A stretch of DNA of 64,000 nt from Pyrinomonadaceae bacterium (GTDB taxonomy: Bacteria; Acidobacteriota; Blastocatellia; Pyrinomonadales; Pyrinomonadaceae), in contig JAHCHG010000002.1 of the NCBI GenBank assembly GCA_026129865.1, positions 1 to 64,000 on the forward strand, in the 5' to 3' direction. Position 1 is the stretch's first letter. The number at the start of each line of letters is the position of its first letter. Positions 16,653 through 25,657 of this stretch are shown here, one piece after another. The notes below the pieces were generated by a model that ran no database searches, had not been told where the DNA came from, and saw only the letters and a list, made by a program, of their open reading frames with translations. The translations under genes and the position numbers were made by a program.

Positions 16653-17213
16653 ATGAGTGTAGATATTGTTCTGAAAGAAACAAAACCGAAAATGGAGCAG
16701 GTCGTCGATGATTTCAAACGACAACTTGCAAATGTCCGCACCGGACGAGCCACAGTCGGCATTCTGGACGGTGTCAGCGTCGATTATTACGGCTCTCCGA
16801 CGCCGTTAAATCAAATGGCGTCGGTCAGTGTTCCCGAACCGCAGATGCTGGTCGTCCAGCCGTGGGACGCATCGCAGATCGGCGAGATCGAAAAAGCGAT
16901 CAATCAGGCTAATCTCGGATTGAACCCTTCAAATGACGGTAAGTTAATTCGTTTGCAGATTCCGGCGTTAAATGAAGAGCGCCGACGTGAGATGGCGAAG
17001 CAGATCGGCGACATTGCGGAACAGCATCGTGTAGCAATTCGAAACGTCCGCCATCACGCGAACGGTGTCCTGAAACAAATGACCAAAGACAAGGAAATTT
17101 CCGAAGACGAAGAGCACAAAGGCTTGGACGAGGTGCAGAAACTAACGAACACCTACACCGGAAAGATCGATGATCTCGCGAAAACTAAGGAAGAAGAGAT
17201 CATGAGCGTTTAA
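16653..17213 (+). CDS. frr: Ribosome recycling factor
   Basis: A 186-residue RRF that, with EF-G, splits post-termination ribosomes. It shows LANVRTGRATVGILDGVSVDYYGSPTPLNQMASVSVPEP, the LNPSNDGKLIRLQIPALNEERRREMAKQ hinge region and VRHHANGVLKQM. AAATTTAGCTTTTTGAGGAAAA-type spacing (TGAGGA) precedes the ATG. It is the last gene of the operon and is followed by a strong terminator. Confidence 0.97.
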   Translation: MSVDIVLKETKPKMEQVVDDFKRQLANVRTGRATVGILDGVSVDYYGSPTPLNQMASVSVPEPQMLVVQPWDASQIGEIEKAINQANLGLNPSNDGKLIRLQIPALNEERRREMAKQIGDIAEQHRVAIRNVRHHANGVLKQMTKDKEISEDEEHKGLDEVQKLTNTYTGKIDDLAKTKEEEIMSV

Positions 17214-17231
17214 GCGGATCTCCAAAGATAG

Positions 17232-17270
17232 AAAAACGGACACGAGTTAAATTTCGCGTCCGTTTTTTTT
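17232..17270 (+). terminator. Rho-independent terminator after frr
   Basis: AAAAACGGAC (17232-17241) pairs with GTCCGTTTTT (17258-17267), followed by further T. It lies between the convergent frr and 17279 genes and, with A-runs on both sides, could work in both directions. Confidence 0.85.
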
Positions 17271-17278
17271 CTCTTAAA

Positions 17279-18025
17279 TTACTTCATCGTAAACACATCG
17301 TCCTTGATCTCTCTATTAACAAGAACTTCCTTTGCCTTAAAATCCGCATACACCGTAAATTGACCCAGGTCGAATCGCTGCGCGTACTTTTCCGGGATCG
17401 TTACTCCGTCGACGACGATCATTTTGTCTATTTCAACCGACGTTGTCAGACTATTTCCGTTGACGGTAAAGCTTGCCGTATAACCTTTTATCAATCCCGT
17501 CTTTTTATCCAGGGTAAAATCCGTAAAAAAGCCTTCCGGCGACGTGATCCGGAATCCTTTCTTAAAATCCTTGTCGCCTTCAAGCGCTGTAACAACAAAA
17601 TTTTCATCCCCGATGCGCTGGATCAGAGGCAAACCAAGCCGGTTAACCGGCGGAAGCTGGAAACCTCCCGGAGCATTCGAAAATGTGTCCGTTCCATCAA
17701 ATACCTGCTTTACGGGCTGCATCGGATTGTTCAATTCGAATCGATATTTTTCGCCCGAAAAAATCGTTACAAAAGTTGCGGGAATCTTCTGCGGAAACGA
17801 CGCCGGCGTTATATCGACAGAGCCGGTAACTGTCAGCGACGTCATTTGCTTAAATTTATCGCCGCCGTGCGCTTTTAGCGTTGCATTGGCAAGCTCAATG
17901 ACCGGCGAAGTTACCACAATCTGAACGGAATTTGCGTTTGACTGTGCCTCAGGCTGTTTGATCGGTGCGGTTTGAGCAAATACTCCGCCTGCAAGAAGCG
18001 TTATCAGAATGAAAACTCTTTTCAT
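17279..18025 (-). CDS. Secreted hypothetical protein, LolA-like beta fold
   Basis: A 248-residue protein with a signal peptide (MKRVFILITLLAGGVFAQ). After a Gln/Asn-rich linker it reads ELANATLKAHGGDKFKQMTSLTVTGSVDI, then FSGEKYRFEL, KQVFDGTDTFSN and FTLDKKTGLIKGYTASF, ending in IPEKYAQRFDLGQFTVYADFKAKEVLVN. This pattern (a helix with 'HGG', then lipoprotein-carrier-like strands) resembles LolA/LolB-type outer-membrane lipoprotein-sorting folds and is common among acidobacterial secreted proteins of unknown role. I assign only the fold. Confidence 0.55.
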   Translation of the reverse strand: MKRVFILITLLAGGVFAQTAPIKQPEAQSNANSVQIVVTSPVIELANATLKAHGGDKFKQMTSLTVTGSVDITPASFPQKIPATFVTIFSGEKYRFELNNPMQPVKQVFDGTDTFSNAPGGFQLPPVNRLGLPLIQRIGDENFVVTALEGDKDFKKGFRITSPEGFFTDFTLDKKTGLIKGYTASFTVNGNSLTTSVEIDKMIVVDGVTIPEKYAQRFDLGQFTVYADFKAKEVLVNREIKDDVFTMK

Positions 18026-18244
18026 ATTCGTTTATTTTAATCTTCCCTAATGTAGAAATTGTTATTCGGAATTCTGAGTTATTAAGATGCAGAAACTACC
18101 GTAAAACGTCAAAATTATTTTCCATAGGCAGTTTAATCAAGGCTTTGAAGTTTTGTAAACTTCACCTAAACTACTCGGAACGAATTATTTCGCAAGTGTC
18201 GAACATAAAAATCATAATAAATCCCAAAAATTAAGGAGCCAAAT

Positions 18245-20197
18245 ATGAACGTTACTAGAAAGTTCTTTCGTCTGCTGACCGTCCCGGTTTTGCTGCTCTC
18301 ATTGAGCATTCAGGCATTTATGCAGGGAGGTTCGGCGCCCGATGCGGAACTGATCGCCAAGCGAAACCGCATCGAAAAGGAGCTTCAGGAAATTGCTGTA
18401 ATCGAGCGAAAAGTGATGGTTCCGATGCGCGACGGCAAAAAAATGGCAGCCGATGTTTATCGCCCGAAAGACAGTTCGAAGAAATATCCGATTATCTTTT
18501 CGCGCACGCCTTATAACTTCAATTTTTGGGACGTTCGTCTCGGCGCGCCGCGCGATATGACGACGATTCTCGAAGCAGTTAAACGCGGTTATGCCTACGT
18601 TGTTATGAACGAACGCGGTCATTTTTTCTCCGAAGGAAATTACGATATCTTGGGCGCACCCGTTTCCGACGGCGACGATGCGTTTAACTGGATGGCGGCA
18701 CAGACATGGTCGAACAAAAAGATCGGTGCGATCGGCTGCTCTTCGACAGCCGAATGGCAGCCGGCAGTTGCCGCACTCGGTAATCCGGCGTTTACGACAA
18801 TGATCGTCCAAGGCTTCGGCGCCGGCATCGGACGGGTCGGACCTTACTACGAACAAGGCAACTGGTATCGCGGCGGAGCAGTTCAAATGCTTTTCATTGC
18901 CTGGCTCTACGGGCAGCAAAATCAGGTTCGCCCGATGTTTCCCGCCGACACTTCGCAGGAAGATCTGATCCGCGCTTCAAGATCTTTCGATCTTTCGCAG
19001 CAATCGCCGCCTGTCGATTGGTCTAAGGCGCTGCGCCATTTGCCTGTCCAGGACATAATTAAAGCGGTTGACGGTCCTAAAGGAATTTTCGCCGATGAGA
19101 TGCCCGTCCCGACCGGCGGTGCCTTGATCAAACGCGCGCCCAACGATCCGGCTTGGTACAAAGGCGGACTCTGGCACGACGATCAAAAGATAAACATTCC
19201 TGGTTTTTGGTTCGCGTCATGGTACGACGTCTCGACCGGTCCTAACATCGCAGCGTACAACCATGTACGTAAGACGGCAGATCCGGCGATCGCAGATAAG
19301 CAATATCTAGTCATAGCGCCTGTGCTGCACTGCAGTTACACCCGCGCGACCGAAGATACGATCGTGGGAGAACGAAGCATGGGCGACGCCCGCTTGGACT
19401 ACAACGCGCTGACGTTCGGGTGGTTCGATCATTTTCTTAAGGGAGAAGATAATGGAATATTAAAGATGCCTAAAGTTCGATATTTCACAATGGGAAGCAA
19501 TAAATGGCAAACATCCGAATCTTTTCCTCCGGCAAATGCGAAACCCATGACCTTTTATCTATCAAGCGGCGGCAAAGCAAATTCGCTGAACGGTGACGGA
19601 AAACTTACGGTTTCGCCGCCGTCGGACGATTCGCCCGACCGTTTTTCTTATGATCCGATGAACCCCGTTCCGTCGTACGGCGGCAATGTTTGCTGTACGG
19701 GCAATGCTGTCCGCGGCGGTTCGTTCGACCAAAGCAAAATGGAAGAGCGGGACGATATTCTGGTTTACACGTCGGAAGTGTTAACAGATGGCTTGGAATT
19801 GACGGGAAACATTGAGGTCACTCTTTACGTTTCGTCAGACGCGAAAGATACCGATTTTACGGTTAAGTTAATTGACGTTGACGGGCAAGGCAAAGCTTAT
19901 AATTTAGATGAAACGATCCAGCGGATGCGGTATCGCGACGGTTATGACAAACCATTGGTTTGGATGGAAAAGGGCAAAGTTTATAAGGTCAAATTCCAAC
20001 CAATGGTTACAAGCAATTATTTTGCGCCGGGTCATCGAATTCGCCTGGAAGTTTCGAGCAGCAACTTTCCGCGATTCGACCGCAACCTGAACACCGGCGG
20101 AAATAACTACGACGAGATCAGGGGCGTCGTCGCCAACAACTCCGTACATCATTCTAAACAATACCCGGCGCAGATAACGGTCTCCGTCGTAAAGTAG
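18245..20197 (+). CDS. CocE/NonD family serine hydrolase (X-Pro dipeptidyl-peptidase-like)
   Basis: A 650-residue secreted hydrolase (signal peptide ending SIQAFMQ). The alpha/beta-hydrolase domain has [30 protein letters not shown] and [17 protein letters not shown]. The nucleophile elbow is [13 protein letters not shown] with Ser166, and [17 protein letters not shown] and [12 protein letters not shown] supply the lower part of the active site. The C-terminal jelly-roll (from about residue 435) holds [43 protein letters not shown] and [27 protein letters not shown], the standard X-Pro-peptidase C-terminal domain. The family includes cocaine esterase, glutaryl-7-ACA acylase and alpha-amino-acid ester hydrolases; the substrate cannot be predicted. 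Confidence 0.9.
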   Translation: MNVTRKFFRLLTVPVLLLSLSIQAFMQGGSAPDAELIAKRNRIEKELQEIAVIERKVMVPMRDGKKMAADVYRPKDSSKKYPIIFSRTPYNFNFWDVRLGAPRDMTTILEAVKRGYAYVVMNERGHFFSEGNYDILGAPVSDGDDAFNWMAAQTWSNKKIGAIGCSSTAEWQPAVAALGNPAFTTMIVQGFGAGIGRVGPYYEQGNWYRGGAVQMLFIAWLYGQQNQVRPMFPADTSQEDLIRASRSFDLSQQSPPVDWSKALRHLPVQDIIKAVDGPKGIFADEMPVPTGGALIKRAPNDPAWYKGGLWHDDQKINIPGFWFASWYDVSTGPNIAAYNHVRKTADPAIADKQYLVIAPVLHCSYTRATEDTIVGERSMGDARLDYNALTFGWFDHFLKGEDNGILKMPKVRYFTMGSNKWQTSESFPPANAKPMTFYLSSGGKANSLNGDGKLTVSPPSDDSPDRFSYDPMNPVPSYGGNVCCTGNAVRGGSFDQSKMEERDDILVYTSEVLTDGLELTGNIEVTLYVSSDAKDTDFTVKLIDVDGQGKAYNLDETIQRMRYRDGYDKPLVWMEKGKVYKVKFQPMVTSNYFAPGHRIRLEVSSSNFPRFDRNLNTGGNNYDEIRGVVANNSVHHSKQYPAQITVSVVK

Positions 20198-20216
20198 TAA
20201 GTCCAAAAATCAAAAA

Positions 20217-20250
20217 AGCGGTGTGCGACAAAACTCGCACACCGCTCTTT
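20217..20250. terminator. Bidirectional terminator between CocE-like gene and TonB-dependent receptor
   Basis: AGCGGTGTGCGA (20217-20228) and TCGCACACCGCT (20235-20246) are perfect 12-bp inverted arms with a 6-base loop. They have A-runs before and T-rich sequence after, and lie between convergent genes. Confidence 0.85.
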
Positions 20251-20267
20251 CGTTTTACAAAACCAAG

Positions 20268-23264
20268 TTAGAAACTAAATCTAAGCTGAAGTTCAACTCG
20301 ACGGTTGCCTCCGTCGGAACCACCGCCGCCTCTAAATCCTCCGAAACCGCCGCCGGTCGAAACCGATTGCCCAAATCTGGAAGAATTGAGATTTCCAACC
20401 GGAGTTCCGAGATTGACTGTATTGAACAGATTGTTGAAATTCAATCCTACGTTTAAGTTGTATTTGCTCGGACCGTCGCTGCCGCCGAAACCTCCGCGAC
20501 CGCCGCCGCCCCGTCCGCCGCGACCGACTCCTGGAATTCCGCCGCCCCGCGGACGGTCGCCCTCAGCCGAACCGCCTGAACGCTCCGTGCTGCCGAAACC
20601 GAAACTTTTGTTAATTCTCAGATTTACGGTAAACGATGAAGGAGATTCGCCGTAATTTCTCGGGATCGTCGAATCCAGATCGGAAACTCCGTTCGGACTG
20701 CAGAACGAACTGGTCAAACCGAGTTCCGCACATCGCGTAACGATCTGCGAATAGGTCGGTCGTTCGTTAAATATTCCGTCGCCGTTCGAATCGAAACCGG
20801 TCGTTATGTTAAACGGACGTCCGGTATTGGCAATGATAAACGGATTAAGCCGAATTCCCCACGGAACTCCGATACTTCCGCCCATAATGAAAAAATGCCG
20901 GATGTCGCTGCTTGCACGCCCGTATTCTCCTTCGAGATCATAGCTGTACGCCGGAAAACTGCCCGATCCGTCAGCATCACTGTTCGTAAACCCGTAGCTG
21001 TAATTTCCGAAAATTGAAAAGTTCTGGTTAAGGAACGATCGGAAATTGAGATTGAACCGGTTCGAATTTGAAATTCCGCTTGATTCGTACTGATAAATAT
21101 TGCCCGACGTCGGATCAGGTCTCAGCGACGAGTTGCAGTTTTGAAAATCCGGACACACAGGCGCATTTATGTTGCGGGCGCGCAGTTGATGAAGCGTTCT
21201 GGCGCCGATATAGCTGACACTCAATGTGACCTTCGCCGGAAGCTGTCTTTCGACGCTCAATACGGTTTGAAGCGTGTACGGCGATTGGATGTTCGGTGCG
21301 AGCAGACGAATCGTGTTCGAAAGCGGGCTCAACTGCGAAATCGAAGGAACGTTGGTTACACCGCCAAGCGTAAATATCGGTTGGCTCAGCAGTGCGATAT
21401 TTCCCGCGGAATTATTGCTGACGATATAGCTGAACTGCTGTTGACCGTCAAAGCGGCGCGAATTCAGCGTCAAACTGTCGCTGATGCGCTCATAAAACAC
21501 GCCAAATCCGCCGCGAAAAACAGTCTTCGGAGCGCGAGCTCCGCCGGCACCCGGCGAATATGCAAATCCGAATCGCGGCGCAAAATTAAAATTGTCGCTG
21601 ACATTCGTTTGAATCTCGTACCGCATTCCGGCGCTAAGCGTTAAACCCGGATTCACGCGCCAATCATCACCTGCAAACAGACTGACATCGGTTTGCGACA
21701 CATCTGCCAGCGGATTTCCTGAAGTTATCGTAAACTGATTCGGATTAAACCGCGGATCGGTGTTGCCCAAAAGTTTCTGCCGGTATTGTTCGATCGGCGA
21801 AACTGCGGGAGCCAAAATACAGCTCGCCGGCGGATCCGGAACCTGACAAGCCGGGTTTGCCGTGTCAATAACAGCCGCGGCGCCCGCGAATGTAAATGTC
21901 CCTCCGTAATTCGACTCCGAACGGTCTTCCAGCCAGTTGCTGCGAACGCGAACCCCGAATTTCACGGCGTGTTGCGAATTTTTTCCGAAAGTTGTCGTCG
22001 TATTGTTTTGAAACTCAATGCTGTTCTCGCGATTATAATTTAGTCCGATCTGCGCACCGCCGCCGGTAAAGGCTGACGACACATTGATCGTCGGAATCGA
22101 GTTATCTCCCGTCGTTTCACGGTTATTGTTTCTGTACTCAAAGCGGGTTTCATTAACCGTGCGCGAATTAATGATCATCGTTTCGGTCAAGCGAAACTCA
22201 TGATTGCTGCTCAAAGTGCTGTAAGCCCGCGTAGGAAGCGAAGTATCGCCGATGCCCTGGTTATCGGCACTAAAACGCGAATAGCTATATCGCAGGACAA
22301 GTGTATTTGTGTCGTTGATCTGATAATCGAACCTCGGCGCTATCTGAAAACGTCTCGTCGGGATCGTAAATTCTTCCTGAAACGGAACGACGTTAAATCC
22401 GGAATCGATTATCTGCGCATTCAAAAGAGACCCGCTGTCGATTTCTCGGTTGCTGAAATCGATCGAATATGATGACTTTCCTTTCTGAACCGGACCGCTG
22501 AACTGCGCGCCGTAAAAGCGTGTCTGGCTCGGTGCACGGTTAACCGCAAACGGATTTCGCGAATTCAAGCTTTCGTCATTAAAATTAAAGAACGCAGAAC
22601 CGCGGAATTTATCGGAACCAGGCTTGGTCAGAATCTCGATTCGACCAAATCCAAGTCTGTCGTATTCGGGCGAAAACGGATTCGAATTGATGCGAATTTC
22701 GCGAATCGATTCCTTCGGCGGTAATTGCCCGCCCGTGAATCCATCAATATATATCTGACCGCCGTTCGGACCGGATCCCGGACCTGCAAGCGCCTGGAGC
22801 GCCGCTTCGAGTTCGTCCGGATCGTCCGGTAACGCGTCAAGATCCTGTCCGGAGATCACCGTTGCCGACAAATTTGAATCGGCATCTGTCGATACCTGTC
22901 CGGGCGTTCCAACTTCGACTTTTTCCTCGACGCCTTCGACCGTCAATGCAAAACTTAAACTCTGTTTTGAACCGGGCGCAACAACCACTTCCGAATTCTC
23001 AAAAAACGCGAATCCTTCGGCAATAACACGGACGATATAGTTTCCCGGTGTTAAACCTGAAATTGTAAAAACGCCCTGACCATTGGTAGTTGTACTTTTT
23101 TCGGCGCCGTCGGGATTGACGGCGATCACGGTCGCGCCGGTTACCACCGCGCCGAAACTGTCTTCAACCTGCCCGCTGATGCTGCCGGTCGCCTGCGCAA
23201 ATCCGCTCGAAACTCCGGCGGCTGCGATAAACGCTAATAAAAATAATGATTTCAAATGTTTCAT
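20268..23264 (-). CDS. Oar-like TonB-dependent receptor with carboxypeptidase-regulatory N-domain
   Basis: An outer-membrane beta-barrel of 998 residues. After the signal peptide (cleavage near SSGFAQ) comes a CarboxypepD_reg domain (about residues 26-105: GSISGQVEDSFGAVVTGATVIAVNPDG, GVFTISGLTPGNYIVRV). A plug-like region follows with YIDGFTGGQLPPKESIREIRINSNPFSPEYDRLGFGRIEILTKPG, and then many barrel strands ending in RRVELQLRFSF with the terminal aromatic residue. Such Oar-type receptors are abundant in Acidobacteriota and are thought to import glycans or peptides. Near the C-terminus is an odd Gly/Arg-rich insert (IPGVGRGGRGGGGRGGFGG), mirrored in the Gly-rich tail of its upstream neighbour. 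The gene follows the DUF5666 gene by 67 bp. Confidence 0.88.
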   Translation of the reverse strand: MKHLKSLFLLAFIAAAGVSSGFAQATGSISGQVEDSFGAVVTGATVIAVNPDGAEKSTTTNGQGVFTISGLTPGNYIVRVIAEGFAFFENSEVVVAPGSKQSLSFALTVEGVEEKVEVGTPGQVSTDADSNLSATVISGQDLDALPDDPDELEAALQALAGPGSGPNGGQIYIDGFTGGQLPPKESIREIRINSNPFSPEYDRLGFGRIEILTKPGSDKFRGSAFFNFNDESLNSRNPFAVNRAPSQTRFYGAQFSGPVQKGKSSYSIDFSNREIDSGSLLNAQIIDSGFNVVPFQEEFTIPTRRFQIAPRFDYQINDTNTLVLRYSYSRFSADNQGIGDTSLPTRAYSTLSSNHEFRLTETMIINSRTVNETRFEYRNNNRETTGDNSIPTINVSSAFTGGGAQIGLNYNRENSIEFQNNTTTTFGKNSQHAVKFGVRVRSNWLEDRSESNYGGTFTFAGAAAVIDTANPACQVPDPPASCILAPAVSPIEQYRQKLLGNTDPRFNPNQFTITSGNPLADVSQTDVSLFAGDDWRVNPGLTLSAGMRYEIQTNVSDNFNFAPRFGFAYSPGAGGARAPKTVFRGGFGVFYERISDSLTLNSRRFDGQQQFSYIVSNNSAGNIALLSQPIFTLGGVTNVPSISQLSPLSNTIRLLAPNIQSPYTLQTVLSVERQLPAKVTLSVSYIGARTLHQLRARNINAPVCPDFQNCNSSLRPDPTSGNIYQYESSGISNSNRFNLNFRSFLNQNFSIFGNYSYGFTNSDADGSGSFPAYSYDLEGEYGRASSDIRHFFIMGGSIGVPWGIRLNPFIIANTGRPFNITTGFDSNGDGIFNERPTYSQIVTRCAELGLTSSFCSPNGVSDLDSTIPRNYGESPSSFTVNLRINKSFGFGSTERSGGSAEGDRPRGGGIPGVGRGGRGGGGRGGFGGSDGPSKYNLNVGLNFNNLFNTVNLGTPVGNLNSSRFGQSVSTGGGFGGFRGGGGSDGGNRRVELQLRFSF

Positions 23265-23331
23265 ATAAAAAAATAAACGTAATGCTTGCCGCCTGTTTGT
23301 GCGGTTAGAGCAAAAATCTCAACTAAACTTT

Positions 23332-24522
23332 TTATGGAATTCCGAATCCGTCATCGAGTCCGGGAATGTTAATAGAAGGGCTCTGACCGCCCTGACCACC
23401 GCGAGCGCCGCGACCGCGCGCCATTTGCGCAGCTTTTACAAAAGGATCGACGCCGGCGACAAGCTTAAATGCAGTGACCTTTTGATCGCCGTTAGCCTTT
23501 GAACTAACAACGGCAACAGTTTCACCTACTTTCAGATCGGCTATACCGATCTTTGGGATTCCTGCCAGCAGATCTTCAAGCGATCCGCCGCGCATTCCGC
23601 CGCCCGGACGATTTCCCTGCCCTGACGCGTTCCCGTTTGCCGGAGGCGTTTGACCCTGTCCACCGGCGCCTGCCGGCGGTGTTACGCCGGAAGCCGCCAT
23701 CGCCTGCATCATCGCCAGCCGCTGAGCCATTTCCGGCGGAAACTGTTGAATGACGGCATCTGCGCCGAATTTAAATACACTGGATTTTTTGGTTCCCGAA
23801 TCCGTTATCGTAACTTCACCGGCTGCCGCGTCGATCGCCGTAACTTCGCCGACCGTCTGCTGAAACGATCCGGTAAGGATCTGTTCCGCTGCAAATGTTG
23901 AATTTTCACCTTTGTCGCCGATCGCACGAAATGAATCTCCCGGGTAAATGTCGCCCAAGCCCACGATTTCAGCATCGGCAAAACGATTCGAATTTTCAGG
24001 ATAACGGCGAATTACCGCGCCTTCTTTTAATGAAACCGTCATTTTCGAATCACCGACCAACCTTCCGGTAGCGACCACAATCTCTTTTTTAATGCGGTCA
24101 ACGCTCTCGATCTTCCCGTTCAACCCGCGACGTCTCCATTCGTCGGCTTCATCGGCTTTTGATTTTGCGATGTCTGCCTTCGTCATCAAATAAACGACCT
24201 TCGCCGGTACGGATGTTTTATCCGAAGAAACCGCGCCGGTAACAAGAACTTTGTCTCCGACCGAAATTTCATCGTAAGTTGCAGCAACGGCTGCTTTTAA
24301 GCTCGGATTGCCGGCGGGCACGCGCTTGTATTCCGTCGCCGCACCGACGGTTGCCGAAATTACACCGTCTTTCGTATTAATTACCAGCTTGGATTCCGTC
24401 TTTTCAGTAACGTCGCCGCCGGCAAAATTAACTCGAATTCCCACGTCCGCCTGCGCGAACAAATTTGTATTAACTAAAGCAATGAGTGTAAACAGTAATC
24501 CTGTAAAAAAAACTCTTTTCAT
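23332..24522 (-). CDS. Secreted DUF5666-type protein, partner of the receptor
   Basis: A protein of about 396 residues with a signal peptide (MKRVFFTGLLFTLIALVNTNLFAQ). Its repeated small beta-barrel (OB-like) units read as TKDGVISATVGAATEYKRVPAG, GDKVLVTGAVSSDKTSVPAKVVYLM, NGKIESVDRIKKEIVVATGRL, GDIYPGDSFRAIGDKG and GEVTAIDAAAGEVTITDSGTKKSSVFKF, the pattern annotated as DUF5666. A Gly/Pro/Asn-rich stretch (GGQGQTPPANGNASGQGNRP) and a GRGARGGQGG tail follow. It lies directly upstream of the receptor on the same strand, probably in one transcript. ATG 24522 (MKRVFF) is preferred over 24531. Function unknown. Confidence 0.7.
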   Translation of the reverse strand: MKRVFFTGLLFTLIALVNTNLFAQADVGIRVNFAGGDVTEKTESKLVINTKDGVISATVGAATEYKRVPAGNPSLKAAVAATYDEISVGDKVLVTGAVSSDKTSVPAKVVYLMTKADIAKSKADEADEWRRRGLNGKIESVDRIKKEIVVATGRLVGDSKMTVSLKEGAVIRRYPENSNRFADAEIVGLGDIYPGDSFRAIGDKGENSTFAAEQILTGSFQQTVGEVTAIDAAAGEVTITDSGTKKSSVFKFGADAVIQQFPPEMAQRLAMMQAMAASGVTPPAGAGGQGQTPPANGNASGQGNRPGGGMRGGSLEDLLAGIPKIGIADLKVGETVAVVSSKANGDQKVTAFKLVAGVDPFVKAAQMARGRGARGGQGGQSPSINIPGLDDGFGIP

Positions 24523-24723
24523 AATGACCAATCTCTGACCAAAGACATTAAACTTGTAAACGAAAAATTAATGAATTGGTTGCGTATTAATTCAACCCCT
24601 ATAAAGACGTTGAGTCTATCTTAAAAGTTGTTTGATAGGTGTAAAGTTTTGTAAATGATTGCAAGGATTTAGCCCGGATGCGCGGAAGCGAAACTTGTTA
24701 CCGGTTTGTGAGGTTTTCCAGTC

Positions 24724-25410
24724 TTAGTCTGCAGCCGATTCTTTGCGCCGTTCAACGAAGAAGAACTTGAAGTAGCCGTACATCGACCAGCATGCCGTAA
24801 CTACCGCTACCCACAGAGCGCCGCGACCGACCAAATAGCCGAAAACCTTCCAATCGTTGGTAGTTAGAGAAAGTGAGAAAAGGTTTTGAAAAGCTGTTTG
24901 AACTTCCACGACTTCCCAGAATCGGAACGACGGCAGCGACCAGCCGAAATTAGATACCGGCGGATTGCCGGTTGCACCGGCAACGAGCAGCGCGACGATC
25001 GCGACGCATTGAGCCCACATTTTCAGTTTTCCGATCTTTTGCGCGGAAATTATTATCCCTTCGGTAGCCGCCGCAGATCGTAATCCGGTGATGATAAACT
25101 CTCTGCCGATTATAATTAAAACCGCCCACGCCGGCGCCAGATGCTTTTCAACAAGAACGATCAATGCAGCAGATACAAGCAATTTGTCTGCGATCGGATC
25201 TAACAGCGCGCCGATCTTTGAAACCTGATTTCTGGAGCGAGCAAGGTGTCCGTCCAAAATATCCGTAAAGGAAGCTATCAGAAAAACAACGATGGCGAAC
25301 GCGTAGCCCTGAATTCCGAACCAATGTTCCGAAACCGGTGTCAGCAAAACAACGACCAGAAGCGGAACGAAAATAATACGCAGCAATGTCAGGTAATTGG
25401 GTAAATTCAC
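24724..25410 (-). CDS. pgsA: CDP-diacylglycerol-glycerol-3-phosphate 3-phosphatidyltransferase
   Basis: An integral membrane enzyme that makes phosphatidylglycerophosphate, the precursor of phosphatidylglycerol and cardiolipin. NLPNYLTLLRIIFVPLLVVVL opens the protein. The CDP-alcohol phosphotransferase motif DG(x2)AR(x8)G(x3)D(x3)D is complete at Asp53-Asp75 (DGHLARSRNQVSKIG then ALLDPIADK). Several membrane helices follow. At 228 residues it is slightly longer than E. coli PgsA because of an insert (about residues 135-175) with NFGWSLPSFRFWEVVEVQ. Confidence 0.92.
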   Translation of the reverse strand: MNLPNYLTLLRIIFVPLLVVVLLTPVSEHWFGIQGYAFAIVVFLIASFTDILDGHLARSRNQVSKIGALLDPIADKLLVSAALIVLVEKHLAPAWAVLIIIGREFIITGLRSAAATEGIIISAQKIGKLKMWAQCVAIVALLVAGATGNPPVSNFGWSLPSFRFWEVVEVQTAFQNLFSLSLTTNDWKVFGYLVGRGALWVAVVTACWSMYGYFKFFFVERRKESAAD

Positions 25411-25599
25411 TATGTTTTCATCGGTTCAAGAAGAATCAAGTTTAGATTTGTGAATGAATGGGTGTCAAGAATTAGATTCCGATAGCTGAACGCAAATGCA
25501 TCTTCAACGCCGGTCGGAAAATCGCTTGGTGACAACCGGTCTCAATGAAATACATTTCACCAGCTGCGCCAATTCCAGCTCGCAATTTTTGACCGAATG

Positions 25600-25629
25600 A
25601 AAAAAACGCCTCCCCGAAGGTCGGCGCTT
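25600..25629 (-). terminator. Terminator of the DUF1800-DUF1501 operon
   Basis: On the minus strand AAGCGCC pairs with GGCGTTT, followed by a T-run (complement of 25600-25605), about 30 bp past the DUF1501 stop. Confidence 0.6.
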
Positions 25630-25657
25630 TCCCCTATTACCGTTGCCGCTTTTTCGC

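Noticed and set aside
20305-20655. Plus-strand Pro-rich frame (116 residues, PPSEPPPPLNPPKPPP).
   Set aside because: It is the antisense of the Gly/Arg-rich end of the TonB-dependent receptor; composition is explained by the opposite strand.
21141-21644. Plus-strand frame (167 residues) inside the TonB-dependent receptor.
   Set aside because: Arg-rich shadow frame with no start signal; the minus-strand receptor is complete through this region.
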